A DNA stretch of 64,000 nucleotides, from assembly GCA_020634335.1 (NCBI GenBank), contig JACKBY010000012.1, positions 34,897 through 98,896 of the forward strand, read 5' to 3'. The DNA is from Promineifilum sp. GTDB lineage: Bacteria > Chloroflexota > Anaerolineae > Promineifilales > Promineifilaceae. Positions 26,401 to 34,037 of this stretch are shown here, in pieces. Position numbers and translations under genes: made by a program. The notes below the pieces were generated by a model. The model had not been told where the DNA came from and ran no database searches. It saw only the letters and a list, made by a program, of their open reading frames with translations. The first letter of the stretch is position 1; the number at the start of each line of letters is the position of its first letter.

Positions 26401-26580
26401 TACGACCCCTTCGGCACGTTCACGACCAGCCCCACAGCGAGCAACCCGGCCATCAGCGACCACGGCTTCACCGGCCACCGCCACAACAACACGGGCGGCA
26501 ACGACCTGGGGCTGATCTACATGAACGACCGCTACTACCTGCCGCAGGTGGGGCGGTTTATTAGTGCGGATACGATTGGC
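23401..26580 (+). pseudogene. Degraded RHS/YD-repeat protein gene
   Basis: Remains of a secreted RHS/YD-repeat protein. A signal peptide (hydrophobic LGLLFVCLSLLLLV core) is in frame 1. The reading frame then shifts to frame 3 around 23540 (VVLEKRLALTLEAPKDD), back to frame 1 around 23640 (VYNWEQPQAGVAYVRL), to frame 3 near 24090-24120 for most of the YD repeats, and to frame 1 again near 26345 (TYVTDSRARYDPFGTF). The RHS core terminus GLIYMNDRYYLPQVGRF is present, but the sequence stops right after it, where the next gene begins, so the variable C-terminal domain (often a toxin) is missing. Four shifts plus truncation indicate a dead gene. Assembly errors are possible for one shift but unlikely for all. 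Confidence 0.85.
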
Positions 26581-26581
26581 A

Positions 26582-26971
26582 TCACGCCAGCGCCGCCAAC
26601 ACATACGCCCGCACCGCCTCGGCCGTCATCCCACTCGTATCCACCACCAAATCGGCGTGCGCCCGCGCGTGGGCCAGCCGTTCTCGCTGCATCGCCAGGT
26701 AATCCGGCCCGGCGTCGTCTTTCGGCCGGCGCTGCTGGTAGGCCTCGTGCGACAGGTCGAGGTAGATAAGCACGTCGGGATCGACCAGCCGCCGCCACAT
26801 GTCCGGCACGTAGGAATGTTCCTGCGCCGGGTGGCGCGCCTCGTAGCCCGCGGCGCGCAAAGCGGCCACCAGCGTGCTCTTGCCCGACGCGCAGGGACCG
26901 ACGACGGCGATGCGAAGTGGTAGCACAGTGGCCGGCGGCCGGTGGTCAGTGATCAGTGGTCTGTCGACCAT
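26582..26971 (-). CDS. Small P-loop ATPase/kinase-like protein
   Basis: Nucleotide-binding protein with Walker A GPCASGKST and a later LIYLDLSHEAYQQRR segment that resembles small-molecule kinases. About 129 residues if it starts at ATG 26971, or 114 from GTG 26926, which sits just before the LPLRIAVVG strand. The frame stays open upstream to 27055, but that part is encoded by heptanucleotide repeats and overlaps the phosphatase gene, so I do not count it as protein. At its 3' end the gene abuts the truncated RHS pseudogene. The substrate is unknown. Confidence 0.65.
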   Translation of the reverse strand: MVDRPLITDHRPPATVLPLRIAVVGPCASGKSTLVAALRAAGYEARHPAQEHSYVPDMWRRLVDPDVLIYLDLSHEAYQQRRPKDDAGPDYLAMQRERLAHARAHADLVVDTSGMTAEAVRAYVLAALA

Positions 26972-27054
26972 GCGCGGTTGCCGGCCTTCGCCACTCGTAT
27001 CTCGTATCTCGTATCTCGTATCTGAACTCGTCATTCGTCGTTCGTCACTCGTCA
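26942..27054. repeat. Three consecutive heptanucleotide arrays
   Basis: Four units of GTGGTCA type (26942-26969), four exact CTCGTAT units (26994-27021) and four YTCGTCR units (27027-27054). Each array is 28 bp long with a strict 7-nt period and a different unit sequence. They lie between the P-loop gene and the PP2C gene and contribute spurious N-terminal codons to the former. Confidence 0.9.
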
Positions 27055-27768
27055 TTGCAGCGTCAACCTTCCACTCTGCCGCCGCACGTCGTCGCCGTCC
27101 CGGCTGTCCTGCACGGCGATGGCGATGACGCTAATGTCGTCGCGGGGGCGGCCGTCGTCCATCGCCATGGCCTCGGCCAGCAGCCGGTCGCAAATCGCGT
27201 GGGCATCGCGGATGCCGTCGCCGACCATCTCTTGCAGGGCGGCATAGGGGTCGTAGCTGCGCCCCTTGCCGCTCAGGCTGCCGGCGTGACGCAGGCCGTC
27301 GGTGTAGGCCACGACGATAGTCCCGACCTCGATGGGGATTTCGGCGATGACCGGCTTGGTGTGGCGGTGGACGCCGACGGCCTTTGATTCGCTATCGAGC
27401 AGGTAGAAGCCGTCGGCGGCGGTATGCACCAGCACCGGCGCTTCGTTATTGCGGCCGATGACGATCGTGCGCGTGCGGGTATCGACCGACAGGATGTTGA
27501 GCGTGGCCGAGACCTTGCCACCGCGGAAGGTGTAGAGGTAGTCGTGGGCGGCGCGGGCCGCCGCGCCGTCGCGCACGCCCTCGGCCAGCAACTGGATCGC
27601 CTTGCGGGCCACGACGTTGCTGATGGCCTTGGCGCTGCGGCCGCTGGTCTGGCCGTCGACCAGCACCATCGACAGGCCGCCATGCGGCCGTTCGATCATC
27701 TCCAGCGTGTCCCCGCTCTCCCGCGACGCCCACTTGGATATCTTGGATACCGCGAATTGAACTTCCAT
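27052..27768 (-). CDS. PP2C/SpoIIE-type protein phosphatase
   Basis: Metal-dependent Ser/Thr phosphatase of 238 residues. The family motifs are MVLVDGQTSGRSAKAISNVV (metal Asp with following Gly), VSATLNILSVDTRTRTIVIGRNN, TIVVAYTDGLRHAG (metal Asp-Gly) and RPRDDISVIAIAV (metal Asp near the C-terminus). Such proteins usually dephosphorylate STAS-type antagonists in partner-switch pathways. It has no sensor domain of its own. The STAS genes of this window lie 21 kb away, so a link is possible but unproven. It is flanked on both sides by heptanucleotide arrays. Confidence 0.85.
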   Translation of the reverse strand: MEVQFAVSKISKWASRESGDTLEMIERPHGGLSMVLVDGQTSGRSAKAISNVVARKAIQLLAEGVRDGAAARAAHDYLYTFRGGKVSATLNILSVDTRTRTIVIGRNNEAPVLVHTAADGFYLLDSESKAVGVHRHTKPVIAEIPIEVGTIVVAYTDGLRHAGSLSGKGRSYDPYAALQEMVGDGIRDAHAICDRLLAEAMAMDDGRPRDDISVIAIAVQDSRDGDDVRRQSGRLTLQ

Positions 27769-27771
27769 AGC

Positions 27772-27828
27772 ACGAATGACGAATGACGAATGACGAATTC
27801 AGAGACCGTTCGTCATTGGTCATTCCTA
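27772..27828. repeat. Heptanucleotide array ACGAATG
   Basis: Three ACGAATG units plus ACGAATT (27772-27799), followed after 8 bp by the partly inverted units GTTCGTC, ATTGGTC and ATTCCTA (27808-27828). It fills most of the gap between the helicase and phosphatase genes. Confidence 0.85.
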
Positions 27829-30096
27829 ATTTTTTAGTCGCCAATCCAGCGCCGTGTGGCGCTGGGCGGTGGGGTTGGTGCGCACGGCGATCTGTAGGGC
27901 GCGGCGCGTGCCGACCAGGATCGCCAGCCGCCGGGCGCGGGTCACGGCCGTGTAGAGCAAATTGCGCTGCAACATCATGTAGTGCTGCACCACCACCGGG
28001 ATGACCACGCACGGATACTCCGACCCCTGCGACTTGTGGACGCTGACGGCAAAGGCGTGGATCAGTTCATCTACCTCCAGAAACCCATAGACCACCGGCG
28101 CGCCGTCGATGGCGACGGTCAACGTCTGCTCGATGGCATCCATGGCCGTCACGCGGCCGATGTCGCCATTATAAACGCTTTTGTCATAGTTGTTGACCGT
28201 CTGCATCACCTTGTCACCGACGCGAAAGACGCGCCCTCCAATCCGGCGCTCCATCTTGCGCGGGGCCGGGGGATTCAGCGCCTCCTGCAGCAGCCCGTTC
28301 AGCCGCGTCACCCCCGCCAGGCCGTTGTACATGGGGGCCAGCACCTGCACGTCGTCGATGGGGTCGAGGCCGAACTTGTGCGGGATGCGCTTGGCGACGA
28401 TGTCGACCAGCAGTTCGGCCGTCTCGCCGGGGTCCTCCTTGATGAACAGGAAGAAGTCCTCCGCGTCGGGGCGGGTTTCGGGCATATGGCCCTGATTGAT
28501 GCGGTGGGCGTTGCGGATGATGAGCGAGCCGGCCGCCTGCCGAAAGATCGTCTCCAGCCGCACGACAGCGGCCACGTCGGAGGCGATCAGATCGCGCAGC
28601 ACATCGCCCGCCCCCACCGACGGCAACTGATCGATGTCGCCCACCAGCAGCAGATGGCTGTCGGAGCCGATGGCCCGCAGCAAGTTATAGGCCAGCACCA
28701 GGTCGAGCATTGACGTCTCGTCGATGACGATCAGGTCGGCGTCGATGGGGTTGTTCTCGTTGCGGCCGAAGCCCTCGCCCGGCTTGAACTCCAACAGGCG
28801 ATGGATGGTCTTGGCCTCGCGGCCGGTGGCCTCGGTCAGCCGCTTGGCCGCCCGGCCCGTGGGCGAGGCCAGGGCGTAGCTGTGGCCCGTGGCATCGAGG
28901 ATGTCGAGCAGCGTGCGCAGCGTCGTCGTCTTGCCCGTGCCCGGCCCGCCGGTCAGGATGGTCAGCTTGTGGGTCAAGGCGGCGTTGACAGCTTGACCCT
29001 GTTGCGCCGTCAGCGTGGTAAAGGATGGCCCATTCACCCCGCGGCCGATCGACGTCGCCATCTGAACGCCACCGCGCAAGTCACTCAGCCGGCTGGTGGG
29101 ATGCTCGATCAGGCGCTGCACCTGGCGTGTTAGCCCGGTCTCGGAAAAATAGAGCGCCGGCAGATATACCGCCCGCTCTTCGCGAACCGCTGTGGCTTCG
29201 CCGTTCGCCTGTTCTCCGGCGGTGGTCTGTCGTCGGTCGTCCGTCGTCCGGTAGGTGATCGTCTCCCGCCGCACCAGATCGCTATTCTCCAGCGACTCCA
29301 GCACGGCCGTCACCTTCTCGGCCGGCACTTGCAGAATGCCCGCCGCTTCCGGCTCCAGCTCATCCTGCGGCGCGTAGACGTGGCCGTCGTCGGCCATCTT
29401 GCTCAGCGTGTAGTGGATGCCCGCCTCGATCCGCGCCGGGTCGTCGGCGGCCAAACCCAGCGCCTGGGCGATCTTGTCGGCCGTCTTGAAACCAATGCCG
29501 TGGATGTCCTGTACCAATCGGTAAGGCGTGGTCTGCACCACGGCCAGCGACTCATCGCCATACTGCTTGTAGATCTTGACCGCCAGATGGGTGGAGATGC
29601 CGTGGCCTTGCAGAAAGATCATCACGTCCTTGATGGCTCGCTGCTCCTCCCAGGCCTTGATGATGCTGTCGACGCGCTTGCGGCCAATGCCCAGCACCTC
29701 GCCCAACCGCTGGGGGTTTTCGTCGATGATCGTCAGCGTGTCGGCCCCAAAGCGATTGACGATGCGCTCGGCCATCACCTTGCCCACGCCGCGCACCATG
29801 CCTGAACCGAGATAGCGCTTGATCCCCTCGACCGACGCCGGAACGGACTGCTCGCACAATTCGACCTGGAACTGGCGGCCGTGTTTGGCGTGGTTGAGCC
29901 ATTGGCCGGTCAGCTTCAGCCATTCGCCGGGATTGACCTCCGGCAGATTGCCGACGACGGTCACCAGTTGCTTGCCGTGGGCATAGGGCAACATCCCGCG
30001 CACATCGGGCTGCAAGCGCAGCACCGTATAACCATTCTCCTCATTGTAGAACGTGATGCGCTCGACAGAGCCGCTGATGTCCACACGTTCGCCCAT
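27826..30096 (-). CDS. recD2: RecD2-like SF1B DNA helicase
   Basis: ATP-dependent 5'-3' DNA helicase, 756 residues, of the RecD2 type that acts without RecBC in repair. The N-terminus has an OB-like segment (EERVDISGSVERITFYNEENG region) and helix-hairpin-helix repeats (GVGKVMAERIVNRFG, DIHGIGFKTADKIAQ). Helicase motifs follow in order: GGPGTGKTTT near residue 382, VIDETSMLD, LLVGDIDQLPSVGAGDVL, IFRQAAGS, VHKSQGSEYPCVVIP and YTAVTRARRLAILVG. Residues about 282-291 (TTDDRRQTTA) are encoded by a heptanucleotide array and look like an insertion between the HhH region and the motor. The motor itself appears intact. Confidence 0.92.
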   Translation of the reverse strand: MGERVDISGSVERITFYNEENGYTVLRLQPDVRGMLPYAHGKQLVTVVGNLPEVNPGEWLKLTGQWLNHAKHGRQFQVELCEQSVPASVEGIKRYLGSGMVRGVGKVMAERIVNRFGADTLTIIDENPQRLGEVLGIGRKRVDSIIKAWEEQRAIKDVMIFLQGHGISTHLAVKIYKQYGDESLAVVQTTPYRLVQDIHGIGFKTADKIAQALGLAADDPARIEAGIHYTLSKMADDGHVYAPQDELEPEAAGILQVPAEKVTAVLESLENSDLVRRETITYRTTDDRRQTTAGEQANGEATAVREERAVYLPALYFSETGLTRQVQRLIEHPTSRLSDLRGGVQMATSIGRGVNGPSFTTLTAQQGQAVNAALTHKLTILTGGPGTGKTTTLRTLLDILDATGHSYALASPTGRAAKRLTEATGREAKTIHRLLEFKPGEGFGRNENNPIDADLIVIDETSMLDLVLAYNLLRAIGSDSHLLLVGDIDQLPSVGAGDVLRDLIASDVAAVVRLETIFRQAAGSLIIRNAHRINQGHMPETRPDAEDFFLFIKEDPGETAELLVDIVAKRIPHKFGLDPIDDVQVLAPMYNGLAGVTRLNGLLQEALNPPAPRKMERRIGGRVFRVGDKVMQTVNNYDKSVYNGDIGRVTAMDAIEQTLTVAIDGAPVVYGFLEVDELIHAFAVSVHKSQGSEYPCVVIPVVVQHYMMLQRNLLYTAVTRARRLAILVGTRRALQIAVRTNPTAQRHTALDWRLKN
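29222..29249. repeat. Heptanucleotide array inside recD2
   Basis: GTGGTCT, GTCGTCG, GTCGTCC, GTCGTCC in a strict 7-nt period within the coding frame of the helicase. It resembles the intergenic arrays at 26942 and 39475. Confidence 0.85.
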
Positions 30097-30127
30097 AACT
30101 CTATTCTAGCAGGTTGGGTTGAGGATG

Positions 30128-30232
30128 ACAGACCACTGACTACAGACCACATCGTCAACGTTTTACGGCAGGACGTAAAGTCTTTATCTACGTCTTCCTT
30201 GCGTCCTCACGTCTTTGCGTTAAATTCCGTCC
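30128..30232. repeat. ACAGACC heptamers and a 'TTGCGTTAAAT' repeat
   Basis: ACAGACC, ACTGACT, ACAGACC (30128-30148) are followed by CGTCTTCCTTGCGTCC...TTTGCGTTAAAT (30190-30228), a copy of the dispersed repeat seen at 20941 and 37261. Together they occupy most of the gap between the recD2 start and the YhhN gene. Confidence 0.75.
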
Positions 30233-30253
30233 ATCGTCTTCTTAGGAGGCTCA

Positions 30254-31012
30254 ATGTTCCTGTCCCTCTCCACCCCTGTCCAGCGCTACTGGCTCATCGG
30301 CCTGCTCATCGTGTGGGCAGCGCTGCTGTTCGGCGGCTTCATCTTCGGGGGCGCCCCCGAGGCTGCCAGGCGCATGCCGGCCTGGTCGCGCATGGCCTCA
30401 TCAGCCGTGCTGGTCGTCGCTGCGTTCAGCTGGTACGCCTTCACGCGCCACACGCCGGCCGGCGCCTACGCCTTGCTCGTCGCCATCGGCATGACGTTCG
30501 GCTTGCTGGGCGACCTGGCTTTGGCCGGGTTTCTGCCCGGCGGCCGGAATGTGATCGCCGGCATCATCTCGTTCGGCATCGGCCACATCTTCTACATCAC
30601 GGCCATGCTGCGCCTCGCCGCCGCTACTGGTCTGACAAACCCGCCGGCGCGCTGGGGAGCGCTGGCTATCTGGCTACTGGTGGGGCTCGCCGGCTGGTAT
30701 CTCGTCGTGCTGCGCGGGGCCAATGCGAGAGGCATCACGCCCGGCGTAGTACACTGGATCGCCCTGCCCTATGCCCTGGTGCTGGCGGCCACGGCCGGGC
30801 TGGCGACGGGTCTGGCCCTGCAAGACAGCCGCTTCATTCTCCTGGCACTGGGCGCAGCCCTCTTCCTGCTCAGCGATCTTATCCTGGCCGGCGAGATGTT
30901 CAGCGGCATGACGTTCCGGCTCATCGGCGACGTCATCTGGCTCACCTATGGCCCGGCCCAGATGCTCATCGTCTATTCCATCGCCCACGTTTTGGCGCGA
31001 GTCAACCGCTAG
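30254..31012 (+). CDS. YhhN/TMEM86-like membrane protein
   Basis: Integral membrane protein of 252 residues with about eight hydrophobic helices. It has GLLGDLALAGFLPGGRNVIAGI and SFGIGHIFYITAM in the middle and LLSDLILAGEMFSGM near the end; the paired GD/SD-plus-helix pattern matches the YhhN family, whose animal relative TMEM86B is a lysoplasmalogenase. A bacterial function as lysoplasmalogenase is family-level inference. A perfect TAGGAGG ribosome site precedes the ATG. Confidence 0.7.
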   Translation: MFLSLSTPVQRYWLIGLLIVWAALLFGGFIFGGAPEAARRMPAWSRMASSAVLVVAAFSWYAFTRHTPAGAYALLVAIGMTFGLLGDLALAGFLPGGRNVIAGIISFGIGHIFYITAMLRLAAATGLTNPPARWGALAIWLLVGLAGWYLVVLRGANARGITPGVVHWIALPYALVLAATAGLATGLALQDSRFILLALGAALFLLSDLILAGEMFSGMTFRLIGDVIWLTYGPAQMLIVYSIAHVLARVNR

Positions 31013-31091
31013 CCAACATTGAATCCGGCCGTGACTGGGCTTATAATTCCGGGAACACACCCGCAGCTCATCTATTCGCAGGAGAACTACC

Positions 31092-31727
31092 GTGAGTAAT
31101 AAAAAGGACCCCTTGCAACCGCCCGCTCCGGAAACCGTCGACGCGGCCATGACCGCCGCCTTCGTCTCCAACCGCCTGACGCGCGGCGAGGACGCTCTCT
31201 ATCTGGCCCGTCGTCGCGCCATGCAAGGCGACCTGGAAGCTGCCGCGGGTGCCAACGACCTCATGCAAGGCGCGGATATGCTGGCCGCGTCCGAGGACAT
31301 CGACTCCATGACGGCCGTCGTCCACGCGCTAAACGAGGATGACCTCGACGACGCCATGGAGATCGGCTCTATCTCCGGCGAACTGGCCGTCATCAGCGAC
31401 GTATTGGCCTCGCTGGAGATGGAAACACTGTCGGAGTTCCTGCTCGACCGCAGCCAACGTCTGCGCGAGCTGGCCGGCGACAACATCATGCGCTATGGGG
31501 CGTTGCGCGCCCTCACCCATGCCCTGGGCGAGACCGGCGACCAGATGGCCCAACTGGGCACAGCCGAGATGGCCGAAGGCGAAGCGCGGCTCGATTTAGC
31601 CAACGCCGTGTCCGCCAACAGCGAGGCCATGTCCATCGCCGGGGAAGAGATGATCGCCGAGGGATTGGCCACGCTGGCCGCCGCCCAGGGCGCTCTTGAC
31701 TTGAGCGACGAACTGGACGCCGGATAA
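31092..31727 (+). CDS. Acidic helical protein, unknown
   Basis: Hypothetical cytoplasmic protein of 211 residues starting at GTG with AGGAGA upstream. It is rich in Ala, Glu, Asp, Leu and Met, almost devoid of aromatics, and predicted to be nearly all helical, with heptad-like runs such as LASLEMETLSEFLLDRSQRLREL and AMSIAGEEMIAEGLATLAAA. There is no signal peptide and no known motif. It could be a coiled-coil adaptor or structural protein. It is followed by the promoter of the cysteine operon, so it is probably monocistronic. Confidence 0.6.
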   Translation: MSNKKDPLQPPAPETVDAAMTAAFVSNRLTRGEDALYLARRRAMQGDLEAAAGANDLMQGADMLAASEDIDSMTAVVHALNEDDLDDAMEIGSISGELAVISDVLASLEMETLSEFLLDRSQRLRELAGDNIMRYGALRALTHALGETGDQMAQLGTAEMAEGEARLDLANAVSANSEAMSIAGEEMIAEGLATLAAAQGALDLSDELDAG

Positions 31728-31838
31728 ACTCCCGCACAAGAGCGATAGAGGTGCCGCCGACGAATGGCGACACCTCTATCAGCACCTCACCAGACCCGAT
31801 CACAAGCGGACTAAAGTCCATTCTGGATAATTTCCCTC

Positions 31839-31867
31839 TTGACACACGCCTGTTGATTGCCTATACT
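31839..31867 (+). promoter_or_regulatory. Strong promoter of the cysteine operon
   Basis: TTGACA (31839-31844), an exact 17-bp spacer and TATACT (31862-31867). The predicted start near 31874 gives a 270-nt leader before cysM. Confidence 0.85.
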
Positions 31868-31925
31868 TCCGCCCAGTTAGAAATTTAAATCAAGTTTCTG
31901 ATAAAAAGTCGGGGTCTAATCGGTT

Positions 31926-31964
31926 ATGATGCGGCAACATTGCAGATGTCTTAAGCGGGGGTAG
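31926..31964 (+). CDS. Cys-codon leader peptide (uORF) candidate
   Basis: A 12-codon open frame reading MMRQHCRCLKRG, starting about 50 nt into the cysM leader. Two Cys codons out of twelve, upstream of a cysteine-biosynthesis operon, suggest a ribosome-stalling sensor of Cys-tRNA, like the Cys-rich leader peptides known in actinobacteria. The ribosome site is weak (GGGG 12 nt before the ATG). Chance occurrence is possible. Confidence 0.4.
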   Translation: MMRQHCRCLKRG

Positions 31965-31981
31965 ATACCATCGCCAGCCCG

Positions 31982-32077
31982 GTCCGAAACGGACTGTTCA
32001 GCACACGGTGGTGACTACTCTCGCGCGTAACCCAGTTGTTACACGCGCTTCAACAGAGAAGTTGCGACCGTTTTTTT
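31982..32077 (+). promoter_or_regulatory. Attenuator-like structure in the cysM leader
   Basis: Three hairpins lie between the uORF and cysM. The first is GTCCG-aaa-CGGAC (31982-31994). Hairpin A has GCGC-GTAAC paired with GTTAC-ac-GCGC (32023-32048). Hairpin B has CGC-g-CTTC paired with GAAG-tt-GCG (32044-32066), then ACCG and seven Ts (32071-32077). A and B share 32044-32048 and cannot form together, as expected for an antiterminator/terminator pair. The remaining leader to ATG 32144 shows nothing I recognise. Confidence 0.5.
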
Positions 32078-32143
32078 GCGCCTGCTCGCGAGATCAGGCG
32101 GTGGTGAACAGACGATAGACATACGGACAAAGACATTTGCGAT

Positions 32144-33109
32144 ATGATAGCGACAATCGATAATCCGGCCCTGGTCTCCCACGCGGACACCTCAACCAAG
32201 CTGGAAGAACTCATCGGCAACACGCCCTTGCTCCGACTCGACGCCACGGCCGCGGCCGAAAACCTGCTCGGCCGCCGCGTATCGCCGGACGTCAGCGTGT
32301 CGGCAAAGGCCGAATGGTATAACCCCGGCGGCTCGATCAAGGATCGCGCCGCGCTCAATATCATCCACACCGCCGAGCGGCGGGGCGAACTGCGGCCGGG
32401 GATGACCCTGCTCGATGCCACCTCGGGCAACACTGGTATCGCCTATGCCATGTTGGGCGCGGCCCGCGGCTACCGCGTGCGCCTGACTGTGCCGGAGAAC
32501 GCCAGCCCAGAACGGCTGGCGATTTTGAGGGCCTATGGCGCAGAACTCATCCTCACCGACCCGCTGGACGGCTCCGATGGGGCTATTCTGGAAGCGCGCC
32601 GCCTGGCCGCCGATCCGACGGTCTACTACGCCGATCAGTACAACAACCCAGCCAACTGGCTGGCCCACTACTTGACCACGGCCAACGAAATTTGGCACCA
32701 AACAAACGGCGCTATCACCCACTTCGTCGCCGGTGTGGGCACTAGCGGCACGTTTGTGGGCACGACGCGCCGCCTGCGCGAGTTGGCCCCCGACATCGTG
32801 TGCCTCTCCGCCCAACCCGACAGCCCCTTCAACGGCCTGGAGGGCTGGAAGCACATGGCGACAGCGATTGTGCCCGGCATTTATGACCAAAATCTGGCTG
32901 ACGGCCAACTGACGGCCCGCACCGAAGATGCCTACGCGACGGCCCGCTATCTGGCCCGCCACGAGGGAATCCTGGTGGGCGTATCAGCCGCGGCCAACGT
33001 CTACACCGCCTTGCAAGTCGCGGCCGAACTGGACGAAGGCGTCGTCGTCACCGTTTTGCCGGACAGTGGCTATAAGTATCTGAGCGAGCGATTTTGGCAC
33101 GAATTATGA
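32144..33109 (+). CDS. cysM: Cysteine synthase (CysM/CysK-type)
   Basis: PLP-dependent beta-replacement enzyme of 321 residues. The PLP Lys is in NPGGSIKDRAALNII, the substrate loop in DATSGNTGIAYAMLG, and the phosphate loop in GVGTSGTFVGTTRRLREL. Its neighbours are a JAMM protease, a CysO-like carrier and a MoeZ-like activator, the set that in Mycobacterium tuberculosis makes cysteine from O-phosphoserine and thiocarboxylated CysO with CysM. I therefore call it CysM by context. Plain sulfide-dependent CysK activity cannot be excluded. First gene of the operon. Confidence 0.88.
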   Translation: MIATIDNPALVSHADTSTKLEELIGNTPLLRLDATAAAENLLGRRVSPDVSVSAKAEWYNPGGSIKDRAALNIIHTAERRGELRPGMTLLDATSGNTGIAYAMLGAARGYRVRLTVPENASPERLAILRAYGAELILTDPLDGSDGAILEARRLAADPTVYYADQYNNPANWLAHYLTTANEIWHQTNGAITHFVAGVGTSGTFVGTTRRLRELAPDIVCLSAQPDSPFNGLEGWKHMATAIVPGIYDQNLADGQLTARTEDAYATARYLARHEGILVGVSAAANVYTALQVAAELDEGVVVTVLPDSGYKYLSERFWHEL

Positions 33110-33113
33110 CCGA

Positions 33114-33200
33114 AAGGAACGTAACAGGAAGACGCCAGAAGGGCGCCAAGGCTTGTGCTGCGTCTTCCTGGCGACTTGGCGGCCTGGCATTGAGAATTCA
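33114..33200. repeat. Imperfect inverted repeat before mec
   Basis: Arms CAGGAAGACG and CGTCTTCCTG form a 10-bp perfect pair about 26 bp apart; GCGCCAAG and CTTGGCG are additional complementary words. It is similar in wording to the 20941, 30190 and 37261 repeats and lies inside the cysteine operon. Confidence 0.6.
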
Positions 33201-33236
33201 GGCCGCCACCCGCAGTCCTGGTTCAATGAATAAATC

Positions 33237-33665
33237 ATGCTGATTTTACCAGTCAACATCCACACTCAAATCGCCGCCCACGGCGCGGCCTCGTATCCCC
33301 ATGAAGGGTGCGGGCTGCTACTCGGCGCGGCCGAGGATGGGCGCAACGTCGTGACGGCGGCGTGTCCGCTGCCCAACGTCTGGCCGGTGGTAAGTGAGAA
33401 GCCGGAACGCTTCCGCATCGATCCGAACGACTGGCGCGACGTAGAACTGGAGGCGATCAGTGAAGGGCTAGACGTGATCGGCATCTTCCACAGCCACCCC
33501 GACCACCCACCAGTGGCTTCGCCGCGCGATCTGGCCTGGGCCAGTTGGCCCGGCTATTCTTATCTGATAACACAGGTCATCGCGGGGGAACCGGGGATGA
33601 GCCGCTCATGGCAACTGGCGGCCGACCGCTCCGGATTCAACGAGGAAGCAGTCGAGATCGTATAA
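33237..33665 (+). CDS. mec: JAMM/MPN metalloprotease, Mec-like
   Basis: Zinc peptidase of 142 residues. The JAMM motif is complete: Glu in SYPHEGCGLLLG and HSHPDHPPVASPRD (H-x-H, then S-x-x-D). In Mycobacterium the relative Mec+ cuts the CysO-cysteine adduct to release cysteine. Here it sits between cysM and cysO-like genes, supporting the same role. Because the carrier in this operon ends in Arg-Ser after Gly-Gly, the enzyme might also trim the precursor; that is inference. No clear ribosome site precedes ATG 33237. Confidence 0.88.
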   Translation: MLILPVNIHTQIAAHGAASYPHEGCGLLLGAAEDGRNVVTAACPLPNVWPVVSEKPERFRIDPNDWRDVELEAISEGLDVIGIFHSHPDHPPVASPRDLAWASWPGYSYLITQVIAGEPGMSRSWQLAADRSGFNEEAVEIV

Positions 33666-33729
33666 GATATTCCAACGCCGACTCGTGAACGACGAGACAG
33701 GCGACTAAACGAGGAAAAGAGGATTTATT

Positions 33730-34005
33730 ATGGCAACGATTCGGATACCAACCCCTTTGCGCCCCTATTCGGGTGGCCAAAGCAGCGTCGTCGTCTCGGG
33801 TACAAATGTCGGCGACGCACTGCTGGACCTGACCCGACAGCACCCACAATTACAAAGTCACCTGTTTGAGGGTGAGGCGTTGCGCAGTTTCGTCAACGTC
33901 TATCTGAACAAAGAAGATATACGCGGCCTGCAAGGCTCAAACACAACGCTCAAGCCCGATGACACCTTGATGATCATCCCGTCCATCGCCGGCGGTCGTT
34001 CCTGA
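33730..34005 (+). CDS. cysO: CysO-like sulfur-carrier protein
   Basis: Ubiquitin-like beta-grasp protein of 91 residues. IRIPTPLRPYSGGQSSVVVSG at the start, the central RSFVNVYLNKEDIRGLQG and the end DDTLMIIPSIAGG match CysO/MoaD-type carriers, whose terminal Gly is converted to a thiocarboxylate. Unlike mycobacterial CysO, which ends at Gly-Gly, this protein continues with Arg-Ser before the TGA. The tail must be removed for activation. It has AGAGGA upstream of the ATG and lies 65 bp after the JAMM gene. Confidence 0.88.
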   Translation: MATIRIPTPLRPYSGGQSSVVVSGTNVGDALLDLTRQHPQLQSHLFEGEALRSFVNVYLNKEDIRGLQGSNTTLKPDDTLMIIPSIAGGRS

Positions 34006-34037
34006 GAGACTTGATTTCAAGAATGAGGTAACTTGCT

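Noticed and set aside
23614..26769. Several separate genes in the RHS region
   Set aside because: The frames join into one YD-repeat protein broken by frameshifts.
26994..27054. Possible CRISPR array (short repeated units)
   Set aside because: The units are contiguous 7-mers with no spacers and no cas genes nearby; they fit tandem repeats.
26972..27055. N-terminal extension of the P-loop protein
   Set aside because: Encoded by heptanucleotide repeats and overlapping the phosphatase gene; protein homology begins after it.
31874..32143. The cysM leader as a known riboswitch, T-box or 6S RNA
   Set aside because: No S-box, cobalamin, T-box (AGGGTGG) or 6S consensus is visible, so only a generic attenuator is proposed.
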